DNA of 7,865 nt from Candidatus Peribacteria bacterium (GCA_943359415.1 CALRHQ010000042.1:1-7865), one strand, 5' to 3'; counted from the first letter of the stretch, positions 1-5,876 are shown. Notes: generated by a model from the letters alone, not told the origin. Made by a program: numbers and translations.

Positions 1-1461
1 AGAATCCGCTTGTTCTAATTGATTATTATTAATCGAATTCTCAGCGGCCTGAAGTAAATAATAAATTTCATTTGGATTAGTCCTAGTGGCTTTTTCCAGA
101 TCACCTTGAGCAAAATAATAATCTGCCAATACCGGTTTAAATGAGAAAAAATAAATACCCAAACCTAAAAGGATAGTAAAAAGACCGGCACATAAAAATA
201 AAATGACTTTTTTGAAATTTATTGAATACCGTGTCGCCTGATTTTTATAAACCAACAAAAAAGCAACTATCATCCACCACAATGCATAGTGAATACTGAT
301 AGAAAAATTAAACATATTTGCAGCAAATAGTCCTATCAAAGAACAAACTCCAGCCAAAATCAGGGGATCCTTCGCTTTTTTCAGGGCAATTTTGATTGTG
401 ATAAAAATTAACCCCAGATAGCTTATTAGTCCAAAGATTCCCTGATTCACGACAACATCCAAGATTTCATTATGAGCACGATCCATGAAACTATCCAATC
501 TCTCAAAGTAAAATATTTGAGGATTTACAAATTTTTGAAAAGCCTCCGCAAGAGTCTCCGGACCATAGCCAAAAAATGGCTTTAATTGGATCATTTCAAC
601 AACTGATGGCCATACTACAAAACGTGTTTGCACAGACTGAAATGCCCAGCCTTTAAACAAAAACCGACTCAAAAAAACATTATCCGATATAAAACTATAA
701 TCGCCAACAATATTAAGAAGAATTAATAATAAAAACAATCCACCGATTAGAACAAGAACTAAATATTTTCTATAATATATGGCTAAAAAAATCATTATTG
801 CTATTGCTCCAAGCATCATAGCTCTTGATAAAGTCAGAGCCATTGCCGTCATAATGAAGAACACCCCAATCCCCCAAAAAATATTTGTTTTCTTGTTCTT
901 ACTTTGCAAAAAATTTACGAATACAAATGGCAAAACCATCAAAAGATATGTCGCCAAAGAATTAGTTTGTCCAATCGTTCCATAAATTCTTAGTCCAAAT
1001 CCACCCAAGCTCTGCCAGATGCCATAAATGCCTGTCAATATTCCGCCATAGCACAAATAATTAACCAATTCATGAAGTTTTTTATTCTCTTTTTCCTCAG
1101 AGAAAAAAACAATCGTTGATAAAAACAAAAGAATATAAAACATAAACTGCACTAAGCCATTCTGTCTCCAGTAAGAACCAAAAAAACTTATATGCGGAGA
1201 GATTGAGAATACCGTACTTGTTATTACAGATAAAGTGACTAGAACAAAAAACAGCCAAAAAGTCTTCTTTATTTTCGGTAGAAAAATCTTTTGACTTATG
1301 GCAATCCCCCAAATTAATAAAATGAAAATCAATGATGATAGTCCAATCAACAAGCCGCTTTTCGGCAAATCATAAATCAAAGAGAGTTGAGATATAAAAA
1401 TTAATGGCAATCCAATCAAAATAAAGAAATAGCCAGCACGTATTGATTTATTGAAAAACAT
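1..1461 (-). CDS. O-antigen ligase / polymerase family membrane protein with TPR-like tail (3' end beyond window)
   Basis: The frame is open from an ATG at 1461 to base 1, giving 487 residues; the C-terminus lies outside the window. It is very hydrophobic, with about ten or more membrane segments. Family-typical stretches are GTIGQTNSLATYL (about residues 161-173), LSRAMMLG (211-218), PFFGYGPETL (295-304) and, after the large external loop, RAHNEILDVVVNQGIFGL (328-345). The last carries the Arg and His expected in Wzy_C (O-antigen ligase/WaaL/PglL) proteins. After a final membrane helix (about 419-440), residues 445-487 (LADYYFAQGDLEKATRTNPN onward) read like the start of a TPR region. Family members move lipid-linked glycans onto an acceptor (lipid A core, protein or another glycan) on the outer face of the cytoplasmic membrane; the acceptor cannot be told from sequence. 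It is divergent from an exported Ser/Thr-rich protein. No Shine-Dalgarno is seen. The family call is firm; ligase versus polymerase versus protein glycosyltransferase is open. Confidence 0.88.
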   Translation of the reverse strand, partial: MFFNKSIRAGYFFILIGLPLIFISQLSLIYDLPKSGLLIGLSSLIFILLIWGIAISQKIFLPKIKKTFWLFFVLVTLSVITSTVFSISPHISFFGSYWRQNGLVQFMFYILLFLSTIVFFSEEKENKKLHELVNYLCYGGILTGIYGIWQSLGGFGLRIYGTIGQTNSLATYLLMVLPFVFVNFLQSKNKKTNIFWGIGVFFIMTAMALTLSRAMMLGAIAIMIFLAIYYRKYLVLVLIGGLFLLLILLNIVGDYSFISDNVFLSRFLFKGWAFQSVQTRFVVWPSVVEMIQLKPFFGYGPETLAEAFQKFVNPQIFYFERLDSFMDRAHNEILDVVVNQGIFGLISYLGLIFITIKIALKKAKDPLILAGVCSLIGLFAANMFNFSISIHYALWWMIVAFLLVYKNQATRYSINFKKVILFLCAGLFTILLGLGIYFFSFKPVLADYYFAQGDLEKATRTNPNEIYYLLQAAENSINNNQLEQADS

Positions 1462-1469
1462 ATGTGATT

Positions 1470-1497
1470 ATTATGTCATATATTTAAATAAAAACAA
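1470..1497 (-). promoter_or_regulatory. Putative promoter for the O-antigen ligase gene, nearly leaderless
   Basis: On the minus strand a -35-like TTGTTT (1497-1492) is separated by 16 nt from CATAAT (1475-1470, five of six matches to the -10 consensus). Only 8 nt separate the -10 from the ATG at 1461, so the transcript would start at or next to the start codon. The -35 is weak and the region is AT-rich, so chance is possible. The facing gene has a TATATT at 1479-1484 on the plus strand without a good -35, so the 38-nt gap may hold two back-to-back promoters. Confidence 0.35.
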
Positions 1498-1499
1498 TT

Positions 1500-2054
1500 A
1501 TGGAAAAACAGAAAAAACTTTGGTTATTGGTCGTTGGTGGCTTTGCAATACTTGTTGCAATTCTAATCGGATACAATTCCAACAGCAATCTTTTTCAAGG
1601 ATTAACTTGTAGAGGAAGAAATTGTCCAACTAGTGCTCCGGCAAGCCAACCAGGAAGTGCGCCAGCAAGTACTCCTGTCTCAACTTCAGAATCGACAGAT
1701 TTTGCAGTAAAATCTATCGATGTATCTTTTATCGAAGCTGGCTACAACGAAAATTATAACACCGACTATGTTCGTTTCACTGTAAATTTTGATAATAAAG
1801 CTCCAGCAGGAACAATGGTAGATTGGGCAACATATGTATCAGATGCTGATGGAAACATGGTTGACAATACTCCATATCTTGGACAGCAAACTTTAACTGC
1901 AAGTACTTCGTACTATTCATTTGAAGTAATAAAAGAACGTGTATGTAACAGTAACAATAAAGGTAGCGTAAATGCCACTTTAGATCCTCAAAATAAAGTT
2001 GCAGAAATTGATGAAGGTAACAATGTTATCTTTAAAGATTTTAACTGCCAATAA
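1500..2054 (+). CDS. Membrane-anchored extracellular CARDB-like domain protein with Ser/Thr/Ala/Pro linker
   Basis: 184 residues. Basic N-terminus (MEKQKK), one hydrophobic segment at about residues 7-24, then a short polar stretch with CRGRNC (Cys37, Cys42). A 23-residue linker at 44-66 contains 11 Ser/Thr plus Ala and Pro, including an imperfect 8-residue tandem repeat (TSAPASQP, GSAPASTP). The folded part (about 67-183) resembles a CARDB/Ig-like beta-sandwich and ends with the family-typical strand-turn LDPQNKVAEIDEGNNVIF. Cys149 and Cys183 could form a disulfide. The topology implies an anchor in the cytoplasmic membrane with the domain outside, possibly for adhesion or binding. No lipobox fits Cys37 and no pilin signal motif is seen. 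It is divergent from the glycan ligase gene (38-nt gap) and followed by an intrinsic terminator, so it is probably monocistronic. No Shine-Dalgarno. Exact role unknown; the CARDB call rests on the C-terminal motif and size. Confidence 0.82.
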   Translation: MEKQKKLWLLVVGGFAILVAILIGYNSNSNLFQGLTCRGRNCPTSAPASQPGSAPASTPVSTSESTDFAVKSIDVSFIEAGYNENYNTDYVRFTVNFDNKAPAGTMVDWATYVSDADGNMVDNTPYLGQQTLTASTSYYSFEVIKERVCNSNNKGSVNATLDPQNKVAEIDEGNNVIFKDFNCQ

Positions 2055-2093
2055 AAGACCCTAAAAAACACTAATAAAAAAGAGGAATTGTTT

Positions 2094-2118
2094 AAGGCTC
2101 GCTTGCGCGGGCCTTTTT
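2094..2118 (+). terminator. Rho-independent terminator after the CARDB-like gene
   Basis: A 9-bp stem pairs AAGGCTCGC (2094-2102) with GCGGGCCTT (2107-2115), including one T-G wobble, around a TTGC tetraloop. It runs straight into a T-tract (2114-2118). It lies 39 nt after the stop codon at 2054 on the same strand. Confidence 0.88.
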
Positions 2119-2223
2119 CCTGTCTGGAATTTTGTGAATAAAATCTTAAACTTTATTTTTTAGGATTGTGTTGAAATTAATAATCGAGGTGTTAGTATTC
2201 AATCATATTATCTCAGAGTGATC

Positions 2224-2364
2224 ATGTATGATGTTTTTATAGACGAAAATAAGGCGGATGGATATATTGGGTTTCTTGTCACATTGAATACCCCTTCTTT
2301 GCAGCAGATTTTGTTTAATGTTCGAGAAAACAATCAAAACTACAGAGGTTGTCGGACTTACTAA
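2224..2364 (+). CDS. Doubtful 46-aa hypothetical protein
   Basis: ATG at 2224, TAA at 2362-2364. The frame is open upstream to a TAG at 2161, with a GTG at 2218 as another possible start. The product begins MYDVFIDENKADGYIGFLVT and ends NYRGCRTY. It has a mixed globular composition but no motif I recognise, no signal peptide and only a weak AGAG before the start. The candidate promoter for the next gene overlaps its 3' end. It could be a small gene, the 3' remnant of a longer gene, or chance. Unrecognised. Confidence 0.25.
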   Translation: MYDVFIDENKADGYIGFLVTLNTPSLQQILFNVRENNQNYRGCRTY

Positions 2365-2376
2365 TAACAGTATAAA
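2349..2376 (+). promoter_or_regulatory. Putative promoter for the 100-aa ORFan
   Basis: TTGTCG (2349-2354, four of six -35 matches), 16-nt spacer, TATAAA (2371-2376, five of six -10 matches). The predicted start site is near 2383, giving a leader of about 12 nt before the ATG at 2395. Sequence match only. Confidence 0.4.
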
Positions 2377-2394
2377 AGTGTCTTTGTCGTATTT

Positions 2395-2697
2395 ATGGAT
2401 ATGGATACTAATCATAAAAATTTGAATATTCAGAATCAGATAAAATCAGCTACAAAAATATTGCGGTGCTATCATTCCGACAGTAAGGCTTTTGATATGC
2501 TTCAATTAACAGATTTATTATTGCAGTGTGCGATAAAGGCTGAGACATGGGAATATGATCGCCACAAATATAATAAATTGACCGGCAAATTGGAGAAAGA
2601 ACATATTTTAAGGAAAAAAGATTTAAAAAATTTGCTAATTTCGCATGCTATAAGGAGAAACAATAGTGTAAGAAAAATTAGAAAAAAGATTTTGTAA
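2395..2697 (+). CDS. Small basic hypothetical protein (ORFan)
   Basis: 100 residues from ATG 2395; a second in-frame ATG at 2401 would remove only two. No family recognised. The product is soluble-looking and mostly helical. The middle (about 29-70) mixes leucine-rich and charged residues, including MLQLTDLLLQCAIKAETW, followed by a Lys/Glu-rich stretch. The C-terminus is strongly basic (RRNNSVRKIRKKIL), compatible with nucleic-acid or membrane-surface binding, though this is only a composition argument. There are no membrane helices. A plausible promoter lies 19 nt upstream, and the stop codon overlaps the -35 of the next promoter. The antisense frame at 2502-2756 is also open, which weakens the coding case a little, but the plus-strand reading has more protein-like composition and a promoter. 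Confidence 0.5.
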   Translation: MDMDTNHKNLNIQNQIKSATKILRCYHSDSKAFDMLQLTDLLLQCAIKAETWEYDRHKYNKLTGKLEKEHILRKKDLKNLLISHAIRRNNSVRKIRKKIL

Positions 2698-2720
2698 ATC
2701 CTTCTCTTATTTGCTATAAT
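2692..2720 (+). promoter_or_regulatory. Strong near-consensus extended -10 promoter
   Basis: TTGTAA (2692-2697), exactly 17 nt of spacer, and TATAAT (2715-2720) preceded by TG-C (TGCTATAAT, an extended -10). This is the best sigma-70-type promoter in the window. The predicted start is around 2727-2729, immediately before the hairpin at 2729-2770. The -35 overlaps the stop codon of the preceding gene. Confidence 0.65.
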
Positions 2721-2726
2721 TATTTT

Positions 2727-2775
2727 GTAAGAGGAAGGTCGCTGTGGCTCCGCCACTACCGACTCCTCTTTTTTT
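2727..2775 (+). ncRNA. Candidate small structured RNA (about 50 nt) from promoter 2692-2720
   Basis: The predicted transcript starts at the foot of a long hairpin and ends at its T-tract, so the whole RNA would be the hairpin itself. It has no start codon or coding capacity. Proposed pairing: 2729-2735 with 2764-2770 (7 bp), a 2-nt bulge, 2738-2741 with 2760-2763 (4 bp), an internal loop, and 2744-2748 with 2752-2756 (5 bp) around a 3-nt loop. It matches no RNA family I know. It could instead simply be the terminator of the upstream gene, or an attenuator before the ferredoxin operon. Confidence 0.35.
2729..2775 (+). terminator. Intrinsic terminator with a long, interrupted stem
   Basis: A stem of about 16 bp in three blocks (outer AAGAGGA/TCCTCTT, middle GTCG/CGAC, apical GTGGC/GCCAC) is followed by seven T residues (2769-2775) and then GTTTT. 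It separates the ORFan from the ferredoxin-trxB operon, and it is longer and more structured than the terminator at 2094-2118. Confidence 0.75.
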
Positions 2776-2777
2776 GT

Positions 2778-2806
2778 TTTACGTTTTGATCATTTTTTGA
2801 TATATT
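2778..2806 (+). promoter_or_regulatory. Putative promoter of the ferredoxin-trxB operon, leaderless
   Basis: TTTACG (2778-2783, four of six), 17-nt spacer, TATATT (2801-2806, five of six) preceded by TGA, forming an extended -10. The usual start distance falls on the A of the ATG at 2813, predicting a leaderless mRNA. This also argues against the in-frame TTG at 2807 as the start codon. Confidence 0.5.
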
Positions 2807-2812
2807 TTGTAC

Positions 2813-3004
2813 ATGGAAAAAAAGATAGTATATGTAGATGAACCGATTTGCATCGGATGTACGCTTTGCACACAGGTGTGTCCAAAAGTATTTGAAATGA
2901 ATGACAATGGAAAGTCTTATGCAAAAACTCAGGATGACACTGAAGAAAATATTCAACAAGCTATAGATACTTGCCCTGTTAGTTGTATAAAATGGAAAAA
3001 ATAA
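2813..3004 (+). CDS. Single-cluster 4Fe-4S ferredoxin
   Basis: 63 residues from ATG 2813. The cluster motif CIGCTLCTQVCP gives Cys13, Cys16 and Cys19; the fourth ligand is Cys54 in AIDTCPVSCI. Two further cysteines, Cys23 and Cys58, are in about the positions of the extra Cys pair of Desulfovibrio-type ferredoxins, which can form a disulfide. The acidic middle is typical of ferredoxins. It is a soluble cytosolic one-electron carrier. The stop codon TAA (3002-3004) shares its last A with the ATG of the thioredoxin reductase gene, so the two are cotranscribed and probably translationally coupled. This makes the flavoprotein its obvious redox partner, though that is an inference. There is no Shine-Dalgarno; a -10 lies just 6 nt before the start. 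An upstream TTG (2807) would add only two residues. Confidence 0.93.
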   Translation: MEKKIVYVDEPICIGCTLCTQVCPKVFEMNDNGKSYAKTQDDTEENIQQAIDTCPVSCIKWKK

Positions 3005-3948
3005 TGTACGATTTTATAATCATCGGAGGTGGTACTAGCGGCCTTTCTGCTGCTATGTATGGAACAAGACTAGGACTTAAAACTCTTACTTTTGCAGAGA
3101 TGCCTGGTGGACTTATAACAACTACTCATTTAGTTGAAAACTGGCCTGGAGTGAAAAGCATCTCCGGTCCTGATTTGGCTATGTCTTTGTATGATCACGC
3201 AATCGCCAGCGGTGCTGAAATTAAAACCGATAAAGTTATTAAAGTGGAAAAATCAGAGGAAAAGACTACAGGAACATGCCCTATTTTTACGGTAAAAACT
3301 GCCAGTGCAGAATATCAATGTAAATCAATTTTATTTGCTACAGGTTCACATCATAAAAATCTTGGAGTTCCTGGAGAAAAAGAATTCGAGAATAAAGGTG
3401 TTTCTTATTGTGCATTATGCGATGGAGCTTTCTATAAAGGAAAGATTGTTTCTATTGTAGGAGGTGGTGATGCTGCCGCTAAAGAAGCTTTGTTTTTGAG
3501 CGAACATGCATCAAAAGTCTACATCATTGTTCGAAGTAATATTCTTAGGGCAGAGCCTATTAATGCAAAATCTGTTGAAAAAAATCCAAAAATTGAAGTT
3601 TTATATACTACAGAAGTCGAAGAAATTCTTGGAACTGAAAAAGTGGAAAAAATAAGATTCAAACCTGGGAAAGGGACTTATTCCGGCAAAGAGCTTGAAA
3701 TGAGTGGAGTTTTTCTTGCTATTGGACAAATTGCTCAAACGGACCTAGCTAAAGAAATTGGAGTAGAAGTAAATGAAAGAGGTGAAATCAAAATTAATAA
3801 AAAGAGTGAAACAAATCTTCTTGGTATTTTTGCCGCGGGTGATTGTACCGATACTGAATTCAAACAAGCTATCACTGGATCAGCTGAAGCAGTGACAGCT
3901 GCTTATTATTCATATCGCGTTTGCAAATCTGACAACGCTAATTACTAA
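3004..3948 (+). CDS. trxB: Thioredoxin-disulfide reductase-type flavoprotein
   Basis: 314 residues from ATG 3004, the normal length for low-molecular-weight TrxR. FAD-binding GGGTSGL (8-14); ATGSHHKNLGVPGE (112-125); redox-active CALCDG with Cys136 and Cys139; second Rossmann motif GGGDAA (153-158); second FAD motif FAAGDCTD (276-283) and KQAITGSAEA near the end. Electrons pass through FAD and the CxxC pair to thioredoxin in the cytosol. The NADPH 2'-phosphate motif, HRRxxxR in E. coli, reads VRSNILR (176-182): the His and the second Arg are lost while two Arg remain. NADPH use is therefore uncertain; NADH or the co-encoded ferredoxin are alternatives. The start overlaps the ferredoxin stop (TAATG). 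Upstream in-frame ATG 2992 and TTG 2983 are possible but would add residues before the canonical beta-strand YDFIIIGGG. No thioredoxin gene is in the window. Confidence 0.92.
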   Translation: MYDFIIIGGGTSGLSAAMYGTRLGLKTLTFAEMPGGLITTTHLVENWPGVKSISGPDLAMSLYDHAIASGAEIKTDKVIKVEKSEEKTTGTCPIFTVKTASAEYQCKSILFATGSHHKNLGVPGEKEFENKGVSYCALCDGAFYKGKIVSIVGGGDAAAKEALFLSEHASKVYIIVRSNILRAEPINAKSVEKNPKIEVLYTTEVEEILGTEKVEKIRFKPGKGTYSGKELEMSGVFLAIGQIAQTDLAKEIGVEVNERGEIKINKKSETNLLGIFAAGDCTDTEFKQAITGSAEAVTAAYYSYRVCKSDNANY

Positions 3949-3950
3949 GA

Positions 3951-5423
3951 CTATTTCTCCAAATATCTTAGTAACATGTAGAATCCGCTTGCGGTAGCGC
4001 CTTTTGATTCGTATGGTTTTGGCATATCAGCAAATGCGGTTGAAGCAATATCTATGTGACACCAATCATGTTTGTCTACGAATTTTTCAATAAATGCCGC
4101 GCCTTTGGAACTTCCTGCCCCACGTGCTGTTTCCCTGTCGTCATTTCTTATGTCTGCGATTTTGCTTTCCATTGCCTTCTTATATTCAGGATGAAGTGGT
4201 AGTGGCCATCCAAGGTCATCTACTTCCCTACCAGCCTGCAAAATATCTCTTCTTATTTTGCCGTCGTTGCTGATAAGTCCTGAATATTTGTGTCCAAGTG
4301 CAACATATACCGCACCCGTTAGTGTTGCGATTGTGAAGATGCTTTTTGGATTGTATTTGAGAGAATATGTAACTCCATCGCCAAGCACAAGACGGCCTTC
4401 TGCATCCGTATTATTTACTTCAACAGTTATTCCTGAAAGCATTGTTATGATATCAGATGGCTTGTAAGAGTCGCTACCAACTGAATTTTCCGCTAATGCT
4501 CCAACTCCGATTACATTTTTCTGTATACCAAGTTTTTTCAAAATTTTAAAAAGTCCTAAAACTACAGCAGATCCTGCCATATCCTGATGCATTTCATTCA
4601 TGTGTTGACCAGGTTTGAGATTAACTCCTCCTGTATCAAAAACTATTCCCTTTCCTACGATTGCTATAGGTCTTTCATCTTTATTTTTTGCGCCTTTATA
4701 TTCTAAAACGAAAAGTCCCGGTTCTTTTTTTGAAGCTTGATTGACAGCCAAAATTCCTCCAGCTTTTATTTTTTCAAGTTCTTTTTTTCGAAGTATTTCT
4801 ACGTTATATCCATTTTCTTTTGCAATTTTTGCCGCTTCGTTTGCAAGATAATTTGTGTCTATAATATTTGATGGAGAATTCACTAAATCTTTTATGTAAT
4901 CAGCTGTCTCTGTCATCATTTTTGCTCTATCCAACGCCTTCTCGAATTCCGGTTTTTTCATCTCAGTTAAAATGCTCAATTTTTCTATTTTCAAATCTTC
5001 TTTTTTTGTAAACTTTGTTTTCATTTTATCCACTTCGTATTGTGAAAGGAAAAGTCCTTCCAAAAAAACTGCAGCAAGATGTTTCACTTCATCCGGCAAA
5101 AACATCTCAGCTTCTTTTGCTTTAACAGCCTTTAAGTTTTTTCCTATGATTGCACCGGATTCTTTTGCGACCCTGTATTTAAAATTTTCTTTTTTTCCTA
5201 ATCCTATCAAAAGAAGCTTTGCCGGAAGATTTGCATCTTCGACATATGTATAAATTTTCTCACCTTTTTTTCCTGTGAACTCTTTATTTCCCTCCACTTT
5301 AGCCAAAAATTCCGATATCTTTTTCGGTAAGTCTTTAACTGTTTTCTTGAATTCTCCTTCAAAAACCGGAACAACTAATACATGATTTCCTGTTGCGATT
5401 TTGTTTTCTAAATTTATTATCAT
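3951..5423 (-). CDS. pepA: M17 cytosolic leucyl aminopeptidase
   Basis: 490 residues from ATG 5423; an in-frame TTG at 5429 would add two. Family M17 removes N-terminal amino acids from peptides using two metal ions. The catalytic C-terminal domain is complete: GKGIVFDTGG (Lys258, Asp263), Lys270 in NLKPG, Asp281 in HQDMAGSA, and the signature NNTDAEGRLVLGDG (Asp340, Glu342, Arg344). These sit at a constant 12-residue offset from the E. coli PepA ligands and catalytic Lys/Arg. The N-terminal macro-like domain (1 to about 160) is divergent, as usual. It is probably a hexamer in the cytosol, serving peptide turnover. It is the last gene of the operon, 31 nt after the Nudix gene, and its stop lies 2 nt from the trxB stop on the opposite strand, with no obvious terminator. 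No Shine-Dalgarno is seen. Confidence 0.95.
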   Translation of the reverse strand: MIINLENKIATGNHVLVVPVFEGEFKKTVKDLPKKISEFLAKVEGNKEFTGKKGEKIYTYVEDANLPAKLLLIGLGKKENFKYRVAKESGAIIGKNLKAVKAKEAEMFLPDEVKHLAAVFLEGLFLSQYEVDKMKTKFTKKEDLKIEKLSILTEMKKPEFEKALDRAKMMTETADYIKDLVNSPSNIIDTNYLANEAAKIAKENGYNVEILRKKELEKIKAGGILAVNQASKKEPGLFVLEYKGAKNKDERPIAIVGKGIVFDTGGVNLKPGQHMNEMHQDMAGSAVVLGLFKILKKLGIQKNVIGVGALAENSVGSDSYKPSDIITMLSGITVEVNNTDAEGRLVLGDGVTYSLKYNPKSIFTIATLTGAVYVALGHKYSGLISNDGKIRRDILQAGREVDDLGWPLPLHPEYKKAMESKIADIRNDDRETARGAGSSKGAAFIEKFVDKHDWCHIDIASTAFADMPKPYESKGATASGFYMLLRYLEK

Positions 5424-5454
5424 TGGCAAAAATTTGTTAAGTTTCTTTATTTCA

Positions 5455-5871
5455 TCATAACAAACTTTCTGCTTTTTTTAAAAGACTTTTTGCATTATCA
5501 AATGTAAGTTTTTGGAGTGCATCATCATAAGGCAACCAATAATAATGAAGATGCTCATGAGATATTTTAACAGTTTCCTCATCCGTTTCTCCTAAGAAAA
5601 AGATTACATGTTTGTTGGATAATTTATTTTTTCTATTATAAATATATGAAATTTCTTCTCTGTATCCTTCTATAAATTTTAAATTTTTAATCCCAGTTTC
5701 TTCCTCAAGCTCTCTCAGAGCTGTCGCTTTTTCATCATCATCTTCAATCTCTACGTGGCCTTTTGGAAAATCATAATGTCCACCCGGATACTTCAAAACC
5801 AGGAAAAGATTTTCACCGTTTTCTTTTCTGAAAACTACGAGCCCACATGATTTTTCGTCAAATTCTTGCAT
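5455..5871 (-). CDS. Nudix hydrolase, Ap4A-hydrolase (NUDT2)-like
   Basis: 138 residues. The Nudix box runs from Gly38 in FPKGHVE to RELEEETGI (53-61), with the catalytic glutamates intact. FPKGHVE before the box and WLPYDDALQKLTFDNAKSLL (112-131) after it are typical of diadenosine tetraphosphate hydrolases of the NUDT2 type; mRNA 5'-end pyrophosphohydrolases are a related possibility. The spacing from Gly38 to the REUxEE part is one residue longer than the classic G-x5-E-x7-REUxEExGU, and Asp stands where the first Glu is expected. The gene starts 5 nt after the rnc stop and is clearly in the operon. It ends with tandem TGA TGA. No Shine-Dalgarno. The family is firm, the substrate inferred. 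Confidence 0.9.
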   Translation of the reverse strand: MQEFDEKSCGLVVFRKENGENLFLVLKYPGGHYDFPKGHVEIEDDDEKATALRELEEETGIKNLKFIEGYREEISYIYNRKNKLSNKHVIFFLGETDEETVKISHEHLHYYWLPYDDALQKLTFDNAKSLLKKAESLL

Positions 5872-5876
5872 TTAAT

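Larger units (their letters stand above)
2119..2394. other. Poorly coding spacer between the CARDB-like gene and the ORFan
   Basis: No RNA gene, insertion sequence or recognisable domain is seen here. The stretch holds one doubtful plus-strand ORF (2224-2364), a short inverted repeat ATCAT-GT-ATGAT (2221-2232), a 9-bp inverted repeat (2195-2203 with 2283-2291), and at its right edge a candidate promoter (2349-2376) for the next gene. It may be a decayed gene or plain spacer. Confidence 0.5.

Noticed and set aside
779..1312. Short ORFs at 779-985 (plus) and 1097-1312 (minus)
   Set aside because: Both lie inside the long minus-strand O-antigen ligase frame, which has membrane topology and family motifs.
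1599..1610. Lipobox at Cys37 of the CARDB-like protein
   Set aside because: The residues before Cys37 (GLT) do not fit the lipobox pattern, and the Cys is too far from the hydrophobic core; an uncleaved anchor fits better.
2195..2291. 9-bp inverted repeat GTATTCAAT / ATTGAATAC with a 79-nt loop
   Set aside because: AT-rich and short enough to occur by chance in a spacer of this size; no associated element.
2203..2415. Minus-strand 70-codon ORF
   Set aside because: Covers the plus-strand ORF and promoter region, low-complexity Ile/Leu/Lys composition, no motif or start signal; probably a shadow.
2502..2756. Minus-strand 84-codon ORF opposite the ORFan
   Set aside because: It would start inside the hairpin/terminator, and its composition is what the antisense of a Lys/Leu/Ile-rich gene gives (Phe/Leu/Ile runs).
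3868..3899. Hairpin near the trxB 3' end (TCACTG/CAGTGA with GCT/AGC, 12-nt loop)
   Set aside because: It lies in the conserved coding motif QAITGSAEA, has one mismatch and lacks a T-run on the plus strand; on the minus strand only a weak TTGTTT follows. Not a credible terminator.
3981..4010. GAATC...GATTC inverted repeat with TTTT downstream of trxB
   Set aside because: Only a 5-bp outer stem with a long loop, inside the conserved pepA C-terminus (GATASGFYMLLR).
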